Positions 36,130 to 55,895 of a DNA stretch of 64,000 nt are shown here, in pieces (the first letter of the stretch is position 1; each line of letters begins with the position of its first letter). The position numbers were made by a program, and so were the translations under genes. The notes under the pieces were generated by a model. The model was not told where the DNA came from. It saw only the letters and a list, made by a program, of their open reading frames with translations, and did no database searches. The DNA comes from Certhia americana (taxonomy: Eukaryota > Chordata > Aves > Passeriformes > Certhiidae): assembly GCA_018697195.1 (NCBI GenBank), contig CM031857.1:99552215-99616214 (forward strand), in the 5' to 3' direction.

Positions 36130-38644
36130 GTCTATCAGTTTGAGCCTGTCTGCTTCTTGCCTATCAGTTGGATCTCATCAATGACACTACTTCCCATAAA
36201 AGGCTTGCCTTACTTGCATCCTTATATCAGCACACTTACAACACTCCTGTTTTTAAAAAGAGTTGCGAAGAGTGACTCACTGGTTGCCCTCAAGCCAATG
36301 TGGGATTCATCTCACCTATCTGCCACCCATCACACTGGGTAGGGTCTGGTTTTTGAAACTCCTGCTGGAAGACAGCAAATTCCAGCAGCAGCCAGTGTGT
36401 TCCCAGGGAATGCACCAGTCCCTCCTGCTGGAACAAGCAGCTTGAACAACCAGCCATGCACAGTTAAAGTTAGATGAATCCTGAACAAGTAGCATCTCTG
36501 GAGTTATGAGTGTTGATGTGTGTCAGGATCTAAAAGCAACCTAATTACGTACTAGGTTTACAAGAAAAATATATAATTTTGGTAAAATAATAAATACAGA
36601 TGCAAAACCACATCCTTCTTTTTGTTTTGTTCCCTTAAAAAATACCCACCTTTTATCTATGTTAAGTCAATGCTTAAGTCATTAGGGAAAACTGTGGAAG
36701 TCAACACACTACTGAGAGTCATGACGCACAGCAATTATCATGAGAGTAGTTTAATGACAGCAATTGAGCACTAAAAATATTGAAATACTTTTAATTTAAA
36801 AAACAAAAAAAATTAAACCATTTTGAGATTGATTATTCTTTTATGTATTTACATAAAGTCTATGTTTTACTGGAGCAGAAAGCACCAGAAAGACTTTTAC
36901 AATTAATTTTTAAAAGTCTATGCATACATGAAAAAGAAAGGACTAGTGGAGAATAAATATCAAAAAGGGAAAAAATTTAGAGATGCAGAAAAACTTGACC
37001 ACAAAAAAAGTTAATTACAGTATTTACCTTCTTACACACCATCTATCCACACCCACTAAGACACAGTCTGAAAGACTAATCTTATATCCATACTTTACAT
37101 GATGCTTGTATGGTGTATTGTATGGTTTAACCTACAATTTTCAACACCTTAATTCAGTGTCTGCACATAATGTATTGGAAACAACATTTCCCCTTGTGCT
37201 TGGGGATGGAATTTCATTGCAGTTTGGAGGGGACCTTCTATACCTTCTTCCTGCTCCTCCTGCACACCAGAGTTTCTGCTCTGCAAGACATTGCTTAATC
37301 AGCATCACTCTCTCTTTGCTAACACTTCCCCAGTATTTCACAACAATCAAATGTTACAAGCACAATTGAAACATTTTGATTTTTTTTAGAAGTTATTAAA
37401 ATAATTTCTGACCACACTTATTATCTCAGTAATTTTTCTTAGTATTCTGCTTATTTCATTTAAGCTTTTTCATGTTACCCACTGATGTTTTGTGAAACTG
37501 TTAATGTTTCTGTGGCATCACCCTTTACTCCACTGCACGAGGCCAATGAGCAAATCATTCCTACAGAGCTCTGCATAACACAAGTGGTGTTATTTGAGAA
37601 ACCAGCTATGGGTTAAGTTTGTATGGCAGCTTGTACAGAAAGATGATTATTAAAAAACATTCTCATAAGAACTCAAGCAAGCAGTGGTGGAAAGCAGCAT
37701 TATGCTTTGTAGTTCTGTATTTTCTAATTGTATGTTCCCACATATTAATGAAATGTATCCATTCTTTATGGAAAGGTAAATAAACTCCTAGATAAACGTG
37801 ACATTGCTCTTGCAAACAAGACTGTAACAAGGTTTTATTATGTTATTCATAAGGACAATGTTCCACGAAAGAAAAAAATGTATTTTGAATAGATACACGC
37901 AATCCTTTAGTTTTGTGTTTGTTGATGTTGCAGGAAACCAAACAGAAGTAAAAGGGGACAAACAAAATATTCTAGAAATACACACATAAAACATTTTCCT
38001 GGAATGACAGTCAGTATTTTCAAAAGGTAGAAATCTGAATGCTTGAATAATATATATATAAAAAAAAAAACTTAGAAAAGTAAACTATTAGCTTAATTCT
38101 ACCTATTTATCCTTAAACCTTGTGGCACCATTTTAGATGACTTTCACTTTAAATGCAGAGTTTGAAATACTCAAACTGTAATATTACACGCTGTATGTTA
38201 CATATCAAAGGCTAAAAATTCTAGTAAAAGAAAATAGACTTTATATATGGCAATTATTTACATTACCTTTGTGTTTCATGAAAATAAGTTCAATGAAATT
38301 ATAAAATGCTTGTGTAATTACATCTCTACCCAATTAACATGAATTTGGCAGAAGTACTGTGTTAAATACTACCCTTCAAGGGTTTGGAAACAGTATTTTT
38401 ATATTGCACAGTTTTAATATTAATACAGTGTTTGACAGCACACAATACTCCAGAGTCAAAAAATAGTAAGCATATTATCATTAGTGATGTTGAAAAAGAA
38501 ATTAACCCAGTGCATCAGACAAGGGGCAATTTTAGAGGTGTTTGACACAAATGAAATAAATTCCTCTTCTCACACACATTGGCACAATGCTGTGCTACCT
38601 CTTGCCCCTCGTACACATCACTCAGGACTCCTCACAGATGCTCC

Positions 38645-38668
38645 TTCCCTCCCTCCCTCTCTCCCTCC
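38645..38668 (+). repeat. CCCT-rich simple repeat
   Basis: A short CCCTCCCTCCCTCTCTCCCT tract. Confidence 0.85.
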
Positions 38669-39324
38669 ATGAAAAGCACAGCCATTGGATACCTTCCCAA
38701 GATTTCACATGCAGAACCTGCCAGCCAGTGTCTCTGATGTGGATGAGGTGAAATCATTCACCCTGAATGCTGTCCCTCCCAGAGATGGATTGAAATGCCA
38801 CTTTGGTCATAAGTAAGGGCAAGGAGAAAGAGAAGTGGGGGAAAGAAAGGGATGGGTGGGTGGGAGGTGGGAGAGAGCAGGTAAGCACAAGTGTGCTTGT
38901 TAAGCCCTTCACAGTTTTTGCTCTCTCACACATGTGTTACTTCACACTTTGGCACAGTCTGCTGGAAGTTTTCAGGCCTGAGATGTTTCTGAAGGCTGTA
39001 TTATCTCTAAATAATACTATTTCTTCATCTATGTACTGAAAACCAAAAACAAAACCCAAAACCACTATAAGCTTTACATCACTTTCACACATGGAAGACA
39101 ACAGGACGAAGTCAGCACCTCTGAAAATACCAGAAAATCATTACGGAATTTTGATTTAGCAACAGGATGAGCAACTCTGAATAGGGAAGACCTTCAAAAT
39201 AATAATGCTACGCAGGCAAAACACTGTCACTGGGACAACTGCTAGAACTAAGCCTCTGAAGTTTACATGGTAATGCACTTTATGACTAATTTCAAGTGCC
39301 ATTTTCATCTTAGGAGAAAAAAGG

Positions 39325-39330
39325 TTTATT
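39325..39330 (-). terminator. Candidate PIGA polyadenylation signal
   Basis: AATAAA on the minus strand, 421 bp past the PIGA stop codon. It is the first canonical hexamer I found downstream; longer 3' UTRs are possible. Confidence 0.4.
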
Positions 39331-39750
39331 TTGTTGAATTTTTAGTTCTTTTGAAAGAGGTCTTAAAATAAAAATCATAGTAAGTATCAGGGATTAGCAG
39401 GGACTACAGTAAGCTCATAATTTTTGTGTTTTGCTTTCCCAAACACCCTAAAGTCCCTTTCTGCAATGTTCAAGTTATCAAGAAAAATCTTGTATTTTTG
39501 TTTCCAACGCTTCTGACATATATAAAAACCCATGTTCTCCTCCCAGTTTTCAGTGCAAAAGAGATGCTATAAATTTGCATGAATCCAAAACTGAACTAAG
39601 AACACCATCCTAAATTGAGGTAGCACATTGAATTAAGTTTCTTGCCAAGAACTTCAGAAAGAAACTGAAGAGTTTTAAGAGTAATGTCTCTGTCAGCAAG
39701 CATCAAATCCTCTAGTGACCAACGCGTTCTTCCCTCTCCACTTGAGCTGT

Positions 39751-46432
<6,682 letters not shown>

Positions 46433-46559
46433 AGCCCCATTGCCCGGTCACCGCCCGCGCCAGGCCCTGCCGCAGCCAATCACCGCCCGGCGCGGCCTCA
46501 CGCGGGACAACGAGGGCCAATCGCTGCGCCGGACGGTGACTGGCTGCGGCCCCGCCCCA

Positions 46560-47085
46560 TCGCGGCCCCGCCCCATCACCGCCCCTCAGGATCCCGCCCT
46601 GCCTCCCGGGATCCCGCCCCTTCCCTCATCCCGAATCCCGCCCCTCTCCATCCGCCCCTCATCCAGGGAGCCCGCCCCTCCCTCATCCCGGATTACCGCC
46701 CTCTCACGCGGATCCCGCCCCTTCCCTCATCCGGATCCCGCCCCTCCGCGGGTCCCGCACCCCTCATCCCGGATCCCGTCCCGGGATAGACCCGCCCCTT
46801 CCCGCATCCCGGGATCCCACCCCGCTCCCAGTCTCTCCCCTTCCCTTATCCCGGATCCCGCCCCTCTCCCGGCCCCGCTCCGGGCCCCCCGCATCCCGGG
46901 ATCCCACCCCGCTCCCAGTCTCGCCCCTTCCCTCATCCCGGGATCCCACCCCGCTCCCAGTCTCGCCCCTTCCCTCATCCCGGATCCCACCCCGCTCCCA
47001 GTCTCTCCCCTTCCCTCATCCCGGATCCCGCCGCTATCCCGGCCCCGCTCCGGTCCCCCGCATCCCGGGATCCCTCCCCGCTCCC
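46560..47085 (+). repeat. GC-rich tandem repeat upstream of PIGA
   Basis: Irregular units of the type CATCCCGGGATCCCACCCCG + CTCCCAGTCTCGCCCCTTCC occur about four times between 46804 and 47020. A larger module ending CTCCCGGCCCCGCTCCGG is present twice (near 46855 and 47030). Degenerate CTCATCCCGGATCCCGCCCC units fill 46560-46800. It keeps long frames open on both strands, which are not genes. Confidence 0.9.
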
Positions 47086-47170
47086 GGCAGCAGGCACCGA
47101 GTGCACCGCGGTGGTGCAGCAGCGGTGTCCTTGCTGGAGGGGAAGCTCGTCCCGGCCGGTCGTTGTCAAA

Positions 47171-50100
47171 AGGTGTATTACGGAGCTACTGAAATAAAGT
47201 GACCTAAATGCCGTATAGGGATGGGATTGCCTCACAATTCCAAGGATTTTGCTTTGCCCGCAGTGGAGTTCTTCTGGTGTGTTTGGCTCAGTTACAGCTG
47301 GAGCTCCCGAAATGTTCTAGACTCTTCTGCCACAGGTGCTGAAAGCTTGCTGTATCTAAATGAAAATAAAATAAAAAACCTATGATGTTTTTATTTGTTT
47401 GTTTGTTTTAATATAGACGATCCAGGAGCCTGAACACTGGGAAAGGAGCTGGGTTGGCATCACTTGGCTGTGTATTCCTGGTCTTCTCAAGGAGCCTTAC
47501 CATCAGCCTTTTTTGCTCCAACACTGTCCTGACTGCTGCTGGCTGCCAAGAAGGGTGTTCATGCCTTTCTTCTATGTTCCCAAAATTATGTTTGCCAGCT
47601 CCTTCTTCTAGCCAAGATTTCTGATACGAATTTTGTAATATTTGAGTCTGTCATTAGTCAAATGACAACATACAAATGCAAATGTGCTTGTTGTGAGTGA
47701 CTGTACAAGCTGCCCTAGGCTGGAGTGCCTGGATTCCTGTTAGACTGGAGCTTGGACAGACATGGTTTGGAGGCCCTGATCCCAGGAAGGACTAAGGAAA
47801 TCAGGCACCTCATTCTGGGGACCGAAAGATGTGAAAAACTCTACTGTGTTGAGAAAGAAAAGCATTGCTCATTGATTAAATTTTTCTCATGTGTTCAGAA
47901 AGGCTGGACCAGCACTGGCAAATCTGATTTCATCATCAGGTGCATGTCAAGAACCTGAATGTCAGGATGAGAAGCTGAGTGTGAGGCCAGAAGAGGGGAA
48001 GCTTCTCACCAGCAGCAGCAGGGTGTGAAAGAAAAAGAGTTTGAGAAGCAGGAGTTTGAAAGGATCTTAGTTCTCAGAAGAAACTGTAGCTGAGTGTAAA
48101 GCTGTGGCCTTTAATTGCCACAGCTTTTTATTAATTAATTAATCTAGGGAAAAGGCACCAAAGTAGTGCCAGGAGAAGAAGGATTTGCATTTGGGGGTTC
48201 TGCACTGCAGCTCACCATGTGAGCTCTGGTAAATGGTGGTGGTGGCCTCCCTTGCTGTCACACTGCCCTGAAGAATCAAGTCACTCCAATTTTAGTTGCC
48301 AGGAAAGCAATGCTTATGGTTTTAATTATTTAGAAAATTACTTTTTTTAGATTAGTTCTTCATATGTGTTTTCTAGAGAAGTTGTAATTCTTGATATGCA
48401 AACTTAAAAAATCTGAAAAGAAATCATAACTGATATATGACATAGCAGCCCCTTTCTTTACTTTCCCAGCTGTTGGTCATGGGTTCTGGATGTCTTTCTG
48501 AAGGAGATCAGGAATGGTGGCCAGCCTTCATGTCTTTGGCCTGGCATGGTGGCTTTGGTGGTCTGACATCTGTGTTCTTCATTAAGTGTGTTTAGTTGAG
48601 CTTAATGTCATTCCTGTCAGTGGTCCAGTAAAATCTCCTTGTATCAGCAGACTTCTCCTGTGGTCATATTCAAGGGAATTTGGAAAATTTGTCTACCAAG
48701 GAGTCTAGGAAAAACCTTAGTGGAAAGGAAAGGAATCTTTTCCACTATCTAGTTGAAAAAGCTGCTAAATTTTGTCTCACTGGCTGTGGTGTTGTGTATT
48801 CATGAAATTGTCATAGATCCTGCTCATATCCAGAGTCTATCCTGCCCTGATCTGAGGTGAAGCTAATATTGAAGGGACCAACAGCTGAAGAAACAATCAA
48901 ATTTTCTTGTTTTCTAAATCCTGCACTCAATATATTCACTCCCTCACTTAGAGCACATTCAAGGTCAGAGTGAGACTGTAGGATAAATAGAGTGTAAAGA
49001 TGTAAAACCTGTGACAGCAGAGTAATTGCTGCTTCCAAGCCTGGTCCTTGAATGCTCTCTAATACACCTCATAAACTGAGTTAATGGGGAGAGAAGATGG
49101 AGGGTACTCAAAGAGATTCCTGTGTCTTTGTTCATGTAGCAGATGCCATCATGCCTCAAGGAGACCTCTTCAGTGTTCTTGAAAATATAGGAAAACTTTC
49201 TGCCAAGTACTCTGTGCTTTCAACTTTCACTCAGCCTCCTCTCAGGCTGAATTTGCCACTCTATCCCTCAGCCTGTTGGATGCTATTGCTCTTATTCCAT
49301 GTCTGTAAGGAGCAAAGACTATCACTATTTGGTGAATTGTCTTTGCTTTGTGTTATAAGCTGGTGTATTAAATTAATGCATTTATTTACACTCAGTAAGC
49401 CAAAAGCATGCACGTTTATTATTAAAAACATAGTAATTGACAAAAAAAAGCTATCAGTTATTCACAGAGTACTTCACAAAAGGGCTGTGAAGCAATGCTG
49501 TTCTAGAGCCTGACGCTGTGACAAGGGAGCCATAGTGCTCCTGGAAAAGAAATCTTGTGACATGGAATACTGGTGTGAGACTGCACAACTGGCTTGAAGT
49601 GAAGGACATTTTCTTTTCATGATTCAGGAAAGCAGAAACTGTTGGAAGCCACAAATGAAGTACATGAATGGAAAATAGTACTGCTGAATGGAGAATTGTG
49701 GCCTATAGATGTATCATGAACTGAGACTGTTTAGAGAAACCAAGCAGGACAGCCAGAGACAGCCCAACACCTTGTTTGAAAAATGACAGTGTTTGCAGTT
49801 TTTGATCCTGCTGGAATTAAATAGGTTCCAAAACAAAGAGGAAAGCAGTTTTTGGAATTGTTCCTCTGAAGAAAGAGGACTAATTGTCCTTTCATTTAGT
49901 TTGCTTCTACAGGGTAGGGCTGGAGAGCTTGTCACTTCTAAGATTTCTGCATAGAGGGAGTGAGTGTAAACTGTCTACCTCAGCAGTTGTTTTTTGCTGC
50001 TAGGAAATAGCAACAGGATCTAATAGATTTCTGTAATACCTTAGAAAGATTGGTTTTGCCTAGTTCCTACTGCATACAGCCAATCTCATTACCTGGCTGG

Positions 50101-53100
50101 AATACCTCCCATAAAGCCATCAGGAAAAATCATGGTTTTCTCATTCAAGCACCTGGGTTTTCCTATTCATGAAATCCCACAGAAGCTGACTAAAATTACA
50201 TGTTAATGTACTTCTAAAATACAGGTTTCAAGTTGAAGGCTTAACAAACCGCTGTGATGTCTGTGAAGGAAATTACCATTAAATGCAAACTGGAGAAAGG
50301 GCTTCTTCTCTTGAAGCCAAATTTCTCTCTTAGATGCCAGAAAATAAATTGGTTTTCCACTTTACAGATACTTCTCCCTTCCAAGTAGTTTGGAATTCAT
50401 CTGTGGGACAAGAATTTGCTACCAGAAGGGAGAAGTTGGTTGGCAAGGCTGAAGGCTGTGCATGTTAGCTCTCACATGTATGTAATCTATGCCTCTCATG
50501 CATGTACTACAATGCTTTTCCAGCACAGAATCCAGAGCATTCCCTTCCTTGTCAAATCAGGCCAGTGAAGAAGAGCATGAGGGCTTTGGAGCAGTCAAAG
50601 GATATATACCAGGAGTATCTTCCAGTTCTCTGGGCTTACAAACAGGTTACATCTCTTAGCAGGACACAGGACAGGACAGCTGCTCACAGTGCATTGGCTG
50701 TTACTGAGAAGAATCCTCTTTTACACCACCTGTGAGTGAGTCATTCACTCCTGCCTTGCAGGATCCATTCTGGTACCTGAACACTTGGTCTCTGGTTCTT
50801 CCTGGTCCCTAGCAGGAGCAGTCACGGCAAACAAAGCCTGGATGATGCCTGTCTCCTCCCTTCCCAGCCATGGCAGTGGTCCAGCTTTAGTACTCATCAA
50901 ATAGGGCAGAAAAAAATTCCAGAGAAGATTCACCACAATGCAAAGTGGTGTCTGTGCTTATCCTGACATTTTAAGTCTGTCAGAAGTACTGGTTGCTTTT
51001 GTACTGGCAGACCCAGGGGATATCTGTCCTGCAGCCAGCATACCACTGCTATCAACTCTCTAACAAGTCATCTGACTAATTTGACAGAAATACAGTTCTG
51101 CTTGTGTCTGATTTGGATCAAATGATTTACAGTAACACACAGGTCTGGTGTCACTTATGAAGGCACAGCCTGTTGACCACACTAGAATTGGTTTTACTTT
51201 TTTTTTTTTTTTGGTCAGCTTTACTGAATTTTACTGTCTGTTTAGTTTTGCAGTCTTGAGGCCACATTGGAGTGCTTTAACACTGATGCATCAGCTGTGC
51301 TAGAAGGGATGGCCTGTCCTTGAAGTCTTCTGTTTGTATCTTTAAAATTGTAGTTGAAAACCTCTTAAAAACTACTAGTAGCTTATGTCGTAGAGTTCTA
51401 CATTGTATGATTCTATGAGTTGGCACAAACTGGAGTGGCAGAACTATCAGGTGGGCTTCAGCTTTAAAATGCTAACTAAATGGGTTTAACTGAAAGTTGA
51501 CTATATGTGAGGACTTATTGCTGGAGGAGAAATAAAGGTGCAGTGACAACAGTAGATGGAGCTATTGGAAACTTAAAATGTTTGTCCTCGTGGTGCTGCA
51601 AAATATCTCTGTGCAAAGCTTAAGAACTTTTACCTGGTATGTTTTATTTCCTACTGCTAATGCCCCTACCACACAAATGCTCCAGAATGTTTTAGCACTG
51701 TTCTCTGTAGTCATTATACCAAATAGAGTACTACCCACCTGCATTCTACAGTTTGAATGTAAAGAAAACTGACTTCCTTATTGAAAATAAACATGAACTA
51801 TGTATATTTGTATATATTGATACGATAATTGACTATCTGTTGATTGTTTGAATCCACATTTAAACTGTAAAGCAAGAATAATTCGTTTTAATTATACTTT
51901 AAAATCCATTAAATGACACAAGGATTTCTTTAAATTGATACTGTTACTGTAGCCTTGAATATCTAGAGATAAAAACAAGGTAAGGTCTGTGGAGGAAGAA
52001 GTAATTTTTATTTGATTGTTAGAATTGAAAATACTCAGGGACGCATGCAAACCCTTCTCGAGGACTGAAACAGAAGCCACAGATTTCAAGCTTTGTGTGG
52101 GCTGGAAAGTGCTACTCTGAGGTTAATTTAATTGATGTGGAGCAGGGCAAGGTGAAAGGTGACTGTACTCCAGGGGACAGGTAGAGAAGTGTAGGCATTC
52201 TTAGCTCTGAAAACCTTTAGAAGTAAGCTGTGGGTAGATTTAAAATGAGGTGCACAGGGAAATGGAGGAACAGAGACTGGATGACTTTCAAGGGATTTTC
52301 ATGATACGCCTTCATAACTCAGCTACAGGAAAATACTGATGTTATTGATTTTTAAGACAATATTGATAAGAAATATTGCATCATTCTTGTGGATGCATTG
52401 AGCTCTTCCTTGTGTTTCATCACTTGTATTGGTGATTTTATCCTGAGGACTGAATCAAAATACCCACTGTGCAACTGTATTTGAATGTTTAAACACAATT
52501 CTGAAAAGTTAGTCCATTAATAGGAACCAAGATACACTTTCCCAAGAAAAAAGATCAAAGGAGGCCCTTGAATGTGCATAGACTGTGGGATCTGGGGTAA
52601 AGGGAAACTTTTTGGATAAATGCCTTTCCAATGAGTCACCTACAGAAACTGATGGGTTAGTCTGGGTATCTTACATTACTTTTTCAGCTGGACCTGTGAT
52701 CCTGAGCCACACATCAGACATAGTCTTCAGCAATTAAAAATACCACTTAGCATAAGAAAGTGGGGCAAAAAGCTAAGTGAAATGCTTCCTACTTTGTTAC
52801 TTTATTTTTTGGCACTTAATTTGTAATCATACTCCATAATTAGATATTTTTTTTTATAACTACTGTTGCATTTTAAATATATAGCATATACTAATAAAGA
52901 CTAGAATTAAATCATTTTGATTATCTAACCATAAAAATTTTAAGGGTACCTTTAGATATTTAAGAAAGGAAACTGTTCACACTAAATTATGGATTCCCCA
53001 CTGCTCTCAGCCTGGAATGACCTTTCACATTAAGTCGTATTGTAAAGAATGATAAAAGTAGAAACATAGAAGAGTGTTAATGGCATTGAAGTCAAAATGC

Positions 53101-55312
53101 AGACCAAGCCATGACATGCCATTTTGTGCACTCATTTTGTTTTATTGGCCAAAGGAGCACTTTCCTTTTATTTTAATTTAAAACGGATTTTTTACCCGAG
53201 TTAAAAGTTTTTAGTGAGGTTTTTAAGTAATTGCTGATGTAGGAGTTTGATAAATAAAATGAATGGCATTATATCACTTGTAACCCCTTCTTGTTTGATT
53301 TTTTAATTTAGACTTTAATAAATGAGGACATAGATTTACTTGGCCTGGTTTCCACCTTGTAGTTCCAGAAAGAACAGTTCAAAAATTGGAAGATGACAAC
53401 CTCTTTGATATTTTAAAGTTCAAACGCATTTACCATTTAGAAAATACGAAGGAAACAGGCAGCTGAATGGGCTTCCTCAGATTCAGTTTTGTGTTCTCAA
53501 GATTCTTCTTTCCTTTTTTTATACTACTGTAAAGCAAAATAACTTTAATCACATAAATCCTGGCTTGCAGTGGTACAAGAAAACAAAAAATAAACCTCAG
53601 CAGATTCACATTTGTTTTTGCTGGAATGCAGGAGGGGACCTTACGAGTCAGCTGGAGTTGATGCCCAAAGGACACACAGAGATTTATATGTTTTCAGTGT
53701 ATATGAGTATGACAGGATTTATATGTGCTCTGTCAACACTCCCATGAATAATTCTTGCTATATGCAATGTCACAGCATATGACCTGTGATAGCTTTTGAG
53801 GTAAATGAGAGCAGTACTTTCAAGAGATGCTTGAATTTCTTTCATGTCACCAGCATTTGGTAAGATCACATATACCTCTGTCCTTCTGGAAGTCAAGTAT
53901 GGTTTTTGCAAGTAGATAAATATTTCCTGACTCTTTCAATGCAGTGTACATATTTAGCTATTATTCTGATTCATATTCTTTCTTGTCCCCTTCCTGCAAG
54001 AAAGCACATATAAGTAGAAGCTAGCTACTCATAAAAACTGATGGTTTGAGAAACTTAATGTGTGCTTATTTAGAATTAACAACTATTAAGTACAGTCATT
54101 CCTATTACATACATAACACAAATACCACATTAAAACATCCCTCACTATATAAAAATTGACACACTGCAACAGGAATTTTTAGCACTATTATTCTGGCTAT
54201 GAGATCTGTAAATCATGTCCATATGCTTAAAAAGCTAGTCATGCTGAACACAGTAATAAAAGGGCTTTCAAACTTCAAAGAGAACATTCCACTCCTCAAT
54301 AACCTTCTCTCTCTGAGGGTCATTTAGTCATAGGTTAAGAGTTAATGACATCAGTCAAAAAACAGATCTGCTATGAATTTTGCATACCTCATTTAATTCT
54401 TCTGAATTGTTATATTAAATATCCTAATTAAAAGTCAGCCTGATGTATTGATATGAAAGATAACATAAAACATTTCTATTTTAAAGTTTGTTGAAAATTT
54501 TTAAACGAAAAATCCAGAATTTCACCAACAAAATAGCATTGAACTTTTATAGATTCTCACCAAAACCTAATTATCTCCATGTGTTTGCATCTTCACCCAT
54601 ACCCTCCTTTTAGTCCTGGTCTTCCACGCAGAGGATTTATGGCTGTGCCACAGAGTTAGTGACATCCAGATATTCTTGGGGCTGTGGCAGTGAAGACTAT
54701 CACACAACACTGTCATTCACAGCACTGCTCTTAAATTCTTGAGATTTTCCACATAGTGTTTCAGTGAATGTTACAGATATGCACTACATGTTCTAGCTTT
54801 GGTAATTTTCGTATGATTAGGAGAGCAGGGTAGCAAAGAGCAGCACCCTTCAATAGAGATTGGCACTTAGAAGCAGATGATCTTCTGGGGTAGGTAGGAA
54901 TTTATTATAAAAGAAATAGGCTGTAAGATGCCTGGAGTTTGCACCAGAGCTGACAGTCCTGCTTGAAGCATGCCAGAAGTACATTCATATGGCTTCTGGA
55001 AACTAGGGCTGAGAACCTCTAAGGAGAATCAAAGTTAAAAACTAGATAAAAAACAGTGTGTTAGCTGCTGAGGGCTTGCTTGCTAGTGAATACCACCACA
55101 AGCAGTTTCCTTTTCTGTCTTCACAGTTAGCCTAAGAACCATTCTTAATCCACAGGCTTTCAGACATATTGCTCCTACAAAACTGAAATCTCTCACAGGT
55201 AGAAGAACCTGTTGGGGCTTAAATTCAGTGAAAATAACACTGAATTTTACATTGACCTCCAGGTGCATTTTTGATGATCACACATTCTCTGTTGCTTGAG
55301 CATGTTTGTATC
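47171..55312. other. Intergenic spacer between VEGFD and PIGA
   Basis: About 8 kb with no exon, RNA gene or mobile element I can support on either strand. Short features only: a TTAATTAATTAA stretch near 48130 and a T run near 51200. Confidence 0.55.
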
Positions 55313-55895
55313 TGTCCTGGTTTGGGCTGGGATAGAGTTCATTTTCTTCTGAGTAGCTGGTAGAGTGCTGTGTCTTTTTTTAGTGTGAGAATAATATTGA
55401 TAACACCCTGATGTTTTGGCTATTGTTCAGTAGTGCTTACTCTAAATCAAGGGCTTTTCAATTTCCCATGCTGACAGAGAGCAGCTGCACAAGAAGCTGT
55501 GAGGAGGCATAGCCAGGACAGTTGACCTCAGTGGGCCAAAGTGATGTCCCATTCAATGGAATGTCATGCCCAGTGTATAAACTGGGGGAGTTAGGGAAGG
55601 GGAGTCCCATCACCACTGGGATGGACTGGGCATTGGTCAGTGGATGGTGAGCAATTTGTATTATTTGTGTTTCTTTGAATTTTTCCTCTCTATTCCTTTT
55701 CCATTACAGCTACTATTAGTAGTAGCATTACTATTATTGTCATAGTTGTTATATTTAATTTGTTTCAGTTAACTATTCAGTTAATTATGTTAACCCATGA
55801 AGTTTACTTTTTCTTTCCAAATCTCCCCACTAGGGTGGTGGTAGGGCAAGTGAGTTGTGGGGTACTTAATTACCAGCTGGGGTTAAACTACAACA
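55313..55895 (+). mobile_element. ERVL-type solo LTR
   Basis: 583 bp starting TGTCCTGGTTTGGGCTGGGA and ending GGGGTTAAACTACAACA, the familiar termini of an avian ERVL LTR. TATAAA lies at 55576-55581 within CAGTGTATAAACTGGGGGAG. Flanks GTATC and CTATC are a five-base target duplication with one change. No internal retroviral sequence remains. It is oriented opposite to PIGA and VEGFD. Confidence 0.88.

Larger units (their letters stand above)
32973..39324. other. Intergenic spacer between PIGA and ASB11
   Basis: AT-rich spacer that must contain the ASB11 promoter. No CpG island is present, which fits a tissue-restricted gene. It holds the GAGAA array (35972-36129) and a short CCCT run (about 38645-38668). 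No exon or named mobile element was recognised. Confidence 0.6.

Noticed and set aside
35849..36184. Charged EEKRR-repeat open frame
   Set aside because: Direct translation of the GAGAA microsatellite.
51370..51420. Possible CR1 tail (GTATGATTCTATGAG)
   Set aside because: Too short and without the preceding CR1 sequence; could be chance.
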